Shown here piece after piece: positions 62,741 to 64,000 of a stretch of 64,000 nucleotides of DNA. The stretch lies in contig JAJYVF010000010.1 of the NCBI GenBank assembly GCA_021792135.1, forward strand, positions 1-64,000, given 5' to 3'. A model generated the notes under the pieces. The model did no database searches. It was not told where the DNA came from and worked only from the letters and a program-made list of their open reading frames with translations. Source of the DNA: Acidobacteriota bacterium. Lineage in GTDB: Bacteria; Acidobacteriota; Terriglobia; Terriglobales; Acidobacteriaceae. How positions within the stretch are numbered: the stretch's first letter is position 1; every line of letters starts with the position of its first letter. A program made the position numbers and the translations under genes.

Positions 62741-64000
62741 TCACGCGCGTTTGGCTGTGGATCGGAGGGCTCTGCGCACATCTACCAGTACCGAATAGAA
62801 GACCGGCCCTCCGCCCAGATCGTTCAGCCGTTGCGAGGTGAGCAGATTCACGTTGTGTCCGCCGGCGGATAGCTTGTTCCATCCCACCCGCGCGGCCACC
62901 ACGCCGGGCCGAACCGCTCCATCCACGTGGGCGCGCAGCCGCAGGCTTCCGCGATCGTTGAACACCTCAACCGCATCGCCTTCCGCGATTCCGCGCTGCG
63001 CGGCGTCGTCGCGATGCATCTCCAGCACGCCGTTGTGCGCGGTCTCCATCTCCCGGTGGCCGGGCAGGTTGATAAAGGTGGAATTCATGTAGTTGTCCGA
63101 TTTGCGCGGAAGGAACTCCAGCGGGTAGGGCCCGCCCTCTGCGGTGTGCCGCGACTCTGCCGCCGGGCGAAACGCCGGCAGCGGATCGACGCCCTCGGCC
63201 GCCAGCTTTTCCGAGAAAAATTCGATTTTGCCGCTCGGCGTCGGAAAGGGTCCCTCGCCAAACGGCTGAAATGGCCGCCGCGGTCCCTCGGAAAAATGCA
63301 GCCGTTCGATCCCGCCGTTCTCCCGAAGGCTCTGCGGCGTCGTCCCGGCGAGCCATGGATCCTGATTCTCCGCATCGCCGGCACGCAGCGCCTGGGCCAT
63401 CAGCTCATCCACCGTATCCCGGAAGCAGGGCTCGGTGAAACCCATCCGCGCCGCCAGCCCGGTAAAGAGCCATACGTTGGACCTCGCTTCTCCCAGGGGC
63501 TCAATCGCCTGATCGGAAATCTGCACGTAGTAGTGTCCGTAAGCGCCCTGGATGTCCCGGTGTTCGAGGAAAGTGGTTGCCGGCAGGACAAGATCGGCGT
63601 AATCCGCCGTGTCGGTGAAGAACTGTTCGTGAACCACGGTGAACAGGTCCGGCCGCGACAGCCCGCGCAGCACCGCGCCCTGGTCGGGCGCAATGGCCGC
63701 GGGATTCGAGTTGTAGACGAACAGCGCATGCACCGCAGGATCACGCAATTCCGTCAGCGCATGGCCCAGCCGCGACATGTTCACCACGCGCGCCGGGCGA
63801 CCGAGCGGGCTGGACAGCATCAGGTCGGGCCGCTCCAGCGCAGCGCTGTCCCAGCGAAAAGCGCCGCTGGTGGAAAGCTGCAGCCCGCCGCCCAGGCGCT
63901 TCCACGCGCCGGTGAGCGCGGGCAGCATGGCAATGGCGCGTACCGCCGCGCCGCCATTGTCACTGCGCTGCACGCCGTAATTCAGGCGGATCACCGCCGG
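62741..64000 (-). CDS. Molybdopterin oxidoreductase, C-terminal part (cut by window end)
   Basis: At least 419 C-terminal residues are present; the frame stays open to the last base, so the gene begins beyond it. The sequence covers the end of the molybdopterin oxidoreductase domain (LNYGVQRSDNGG, VYNSNPAAIAPDQG, DTADYADLVLPATTFLEHRD) and the molydop-binding domain (YPLEFLPRKSDNYMNSTFINLP, GIAEGDAVEVFNDRGSLRLRA, NVNLLT). This resembles formate dehydrogenase or polysulfide/thiosulfate reductase-type enzymes binding Mo- or W-bis-MGD. Its substrate cannot be told without the N-terminal half. Confidence 0.88.
   Translation of the reverse strand, partial: PAVIRLNYGVQRSDNGGAAVRAIAMLPALTGAWKRLGGGLQLSTSGAFRWDSAALERPDLMLSSPLGRPARVVNMSRLGHALTELRDPAVHALFVYNSNPAAIAPDQGAVLRGLSRPDLFTVVHEQFFTDTADYADLVLPATTFLEHRDIQGAYGHYYVQISDQAIEPLGEARSNVWLFTGLAARMGFTEPCFRDTVDELMAQALRAGDAENQDPWLAGTTPQSLRENGGIERLHFSEGPRRPFQPFGEGPFPTPSGKIEFFSEKLAAEGVDPLPAFRPAAESRHTAEGGPYPLEFLPRKSDNYMNSTFINLPGHREMETAHNGVLEMHRDDAAQRGIAEGDAVEVFNDRGSLRLRAHVDGAVRPGVVAARVGWNKLSAGGHNVNLLTSQRLNDLGGGPVFYSVLVDVRRALRSTAKRA

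Noticed and set aside
1-64000. CRISPR array or rRNA operon
   Set aside because: No regularly spaced short direct repeats and no rRNA-like sequence were seen anywhere in the window.

Overview
The window is GC-rich DNA from a diderm bacterium, most likely an acidobacterium of the Acidobacteriaceae/Terriglobales type. This is inferred from the gene set: DUF4382 lipoprotein, DUF5107-TPR protein, several CRTAC1 (FG-GAP + ASPIC/UnbV) proteins, a TonB receptor with a carboxypeptidase-regulatory-like N-terminus, many secreted glycoside hydrolases, plus BamA, OmpH, LpxA and FabZ for an LPS-type outer membrane. No rRNA or other species marker is present.

Layout. 1-12.3 kb is a carbohydrate region: a Tat-exported glycosidase-like protein and a DUF4382 lipoprotein on the minus strand, then a tightly coupled plus-strand set (DUF5107-TPR protein, sugar-porter MFS, GH59 galactocerebrosidase-like enzyme, lipoprotein). 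12.5-16.3 kb holds a NiCoT nickel/cobalt permease, a MetE-core protein, a NapH-like membrane ferredoxin protein and a tiny zinc-ribbon protein. 16.3-26.2 kb has a LacI regulator with an MFS transporter, penicillin-binding protein 2, an ICMT-like methyltransferase, a GH3 beta-glucosidase and an alginate-export-type porin.

26.5-38.3 kb is the most unusual part. A plus-strand operon (asparagine-synthase-like protein without the glutaminase cysteine, radical SAM enzyme, flavin halogenase-like oxidoreductase; overlapping start/stop codons) runs head-on into a minus-strand operon (lipoprotein TPR-CRTAC1, CRTAC1, NqrB/RnfD-like membrane protein, CRTAC1), also with overlapping codons. The two operons overlap by 29 bases at their 3' ends. 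It looks like a biosynthetic or modification system coupled to a membrane/surface module, related in parts to the UnbU/UnbV pair of enediyne clusters but with no polyketide synthase nearby.

38.9-46.6 kb carries a large MFS protein with a metal (copper-type) TonB receptor, 6-phosphogluconate dehydrogenase and a Tat-exported GH36/GH27-type alpha-galactosidase.

46.77-54.22 kb is an integrative element of about 7.4 kb inserted in the 3' end of tRNA-Ala(CGC). It is bounded by perfect 47-bp direct repeats and carries a tyrosine integrase, two excisionase-like HTH proteins, a RepA-like AAA ATPase, an XRE regulator and small membrane/hypothetical cargo genes. The host chromosome resumes with tRNA-Ala, an AlaX-type Ala-tRNA editing protein, an ArsB/NhaD-like permease, fabZ-lpxA converging on ompH-bamA, and the C-terminal part of a molybdopterin oxidoreductase cut by the window end.
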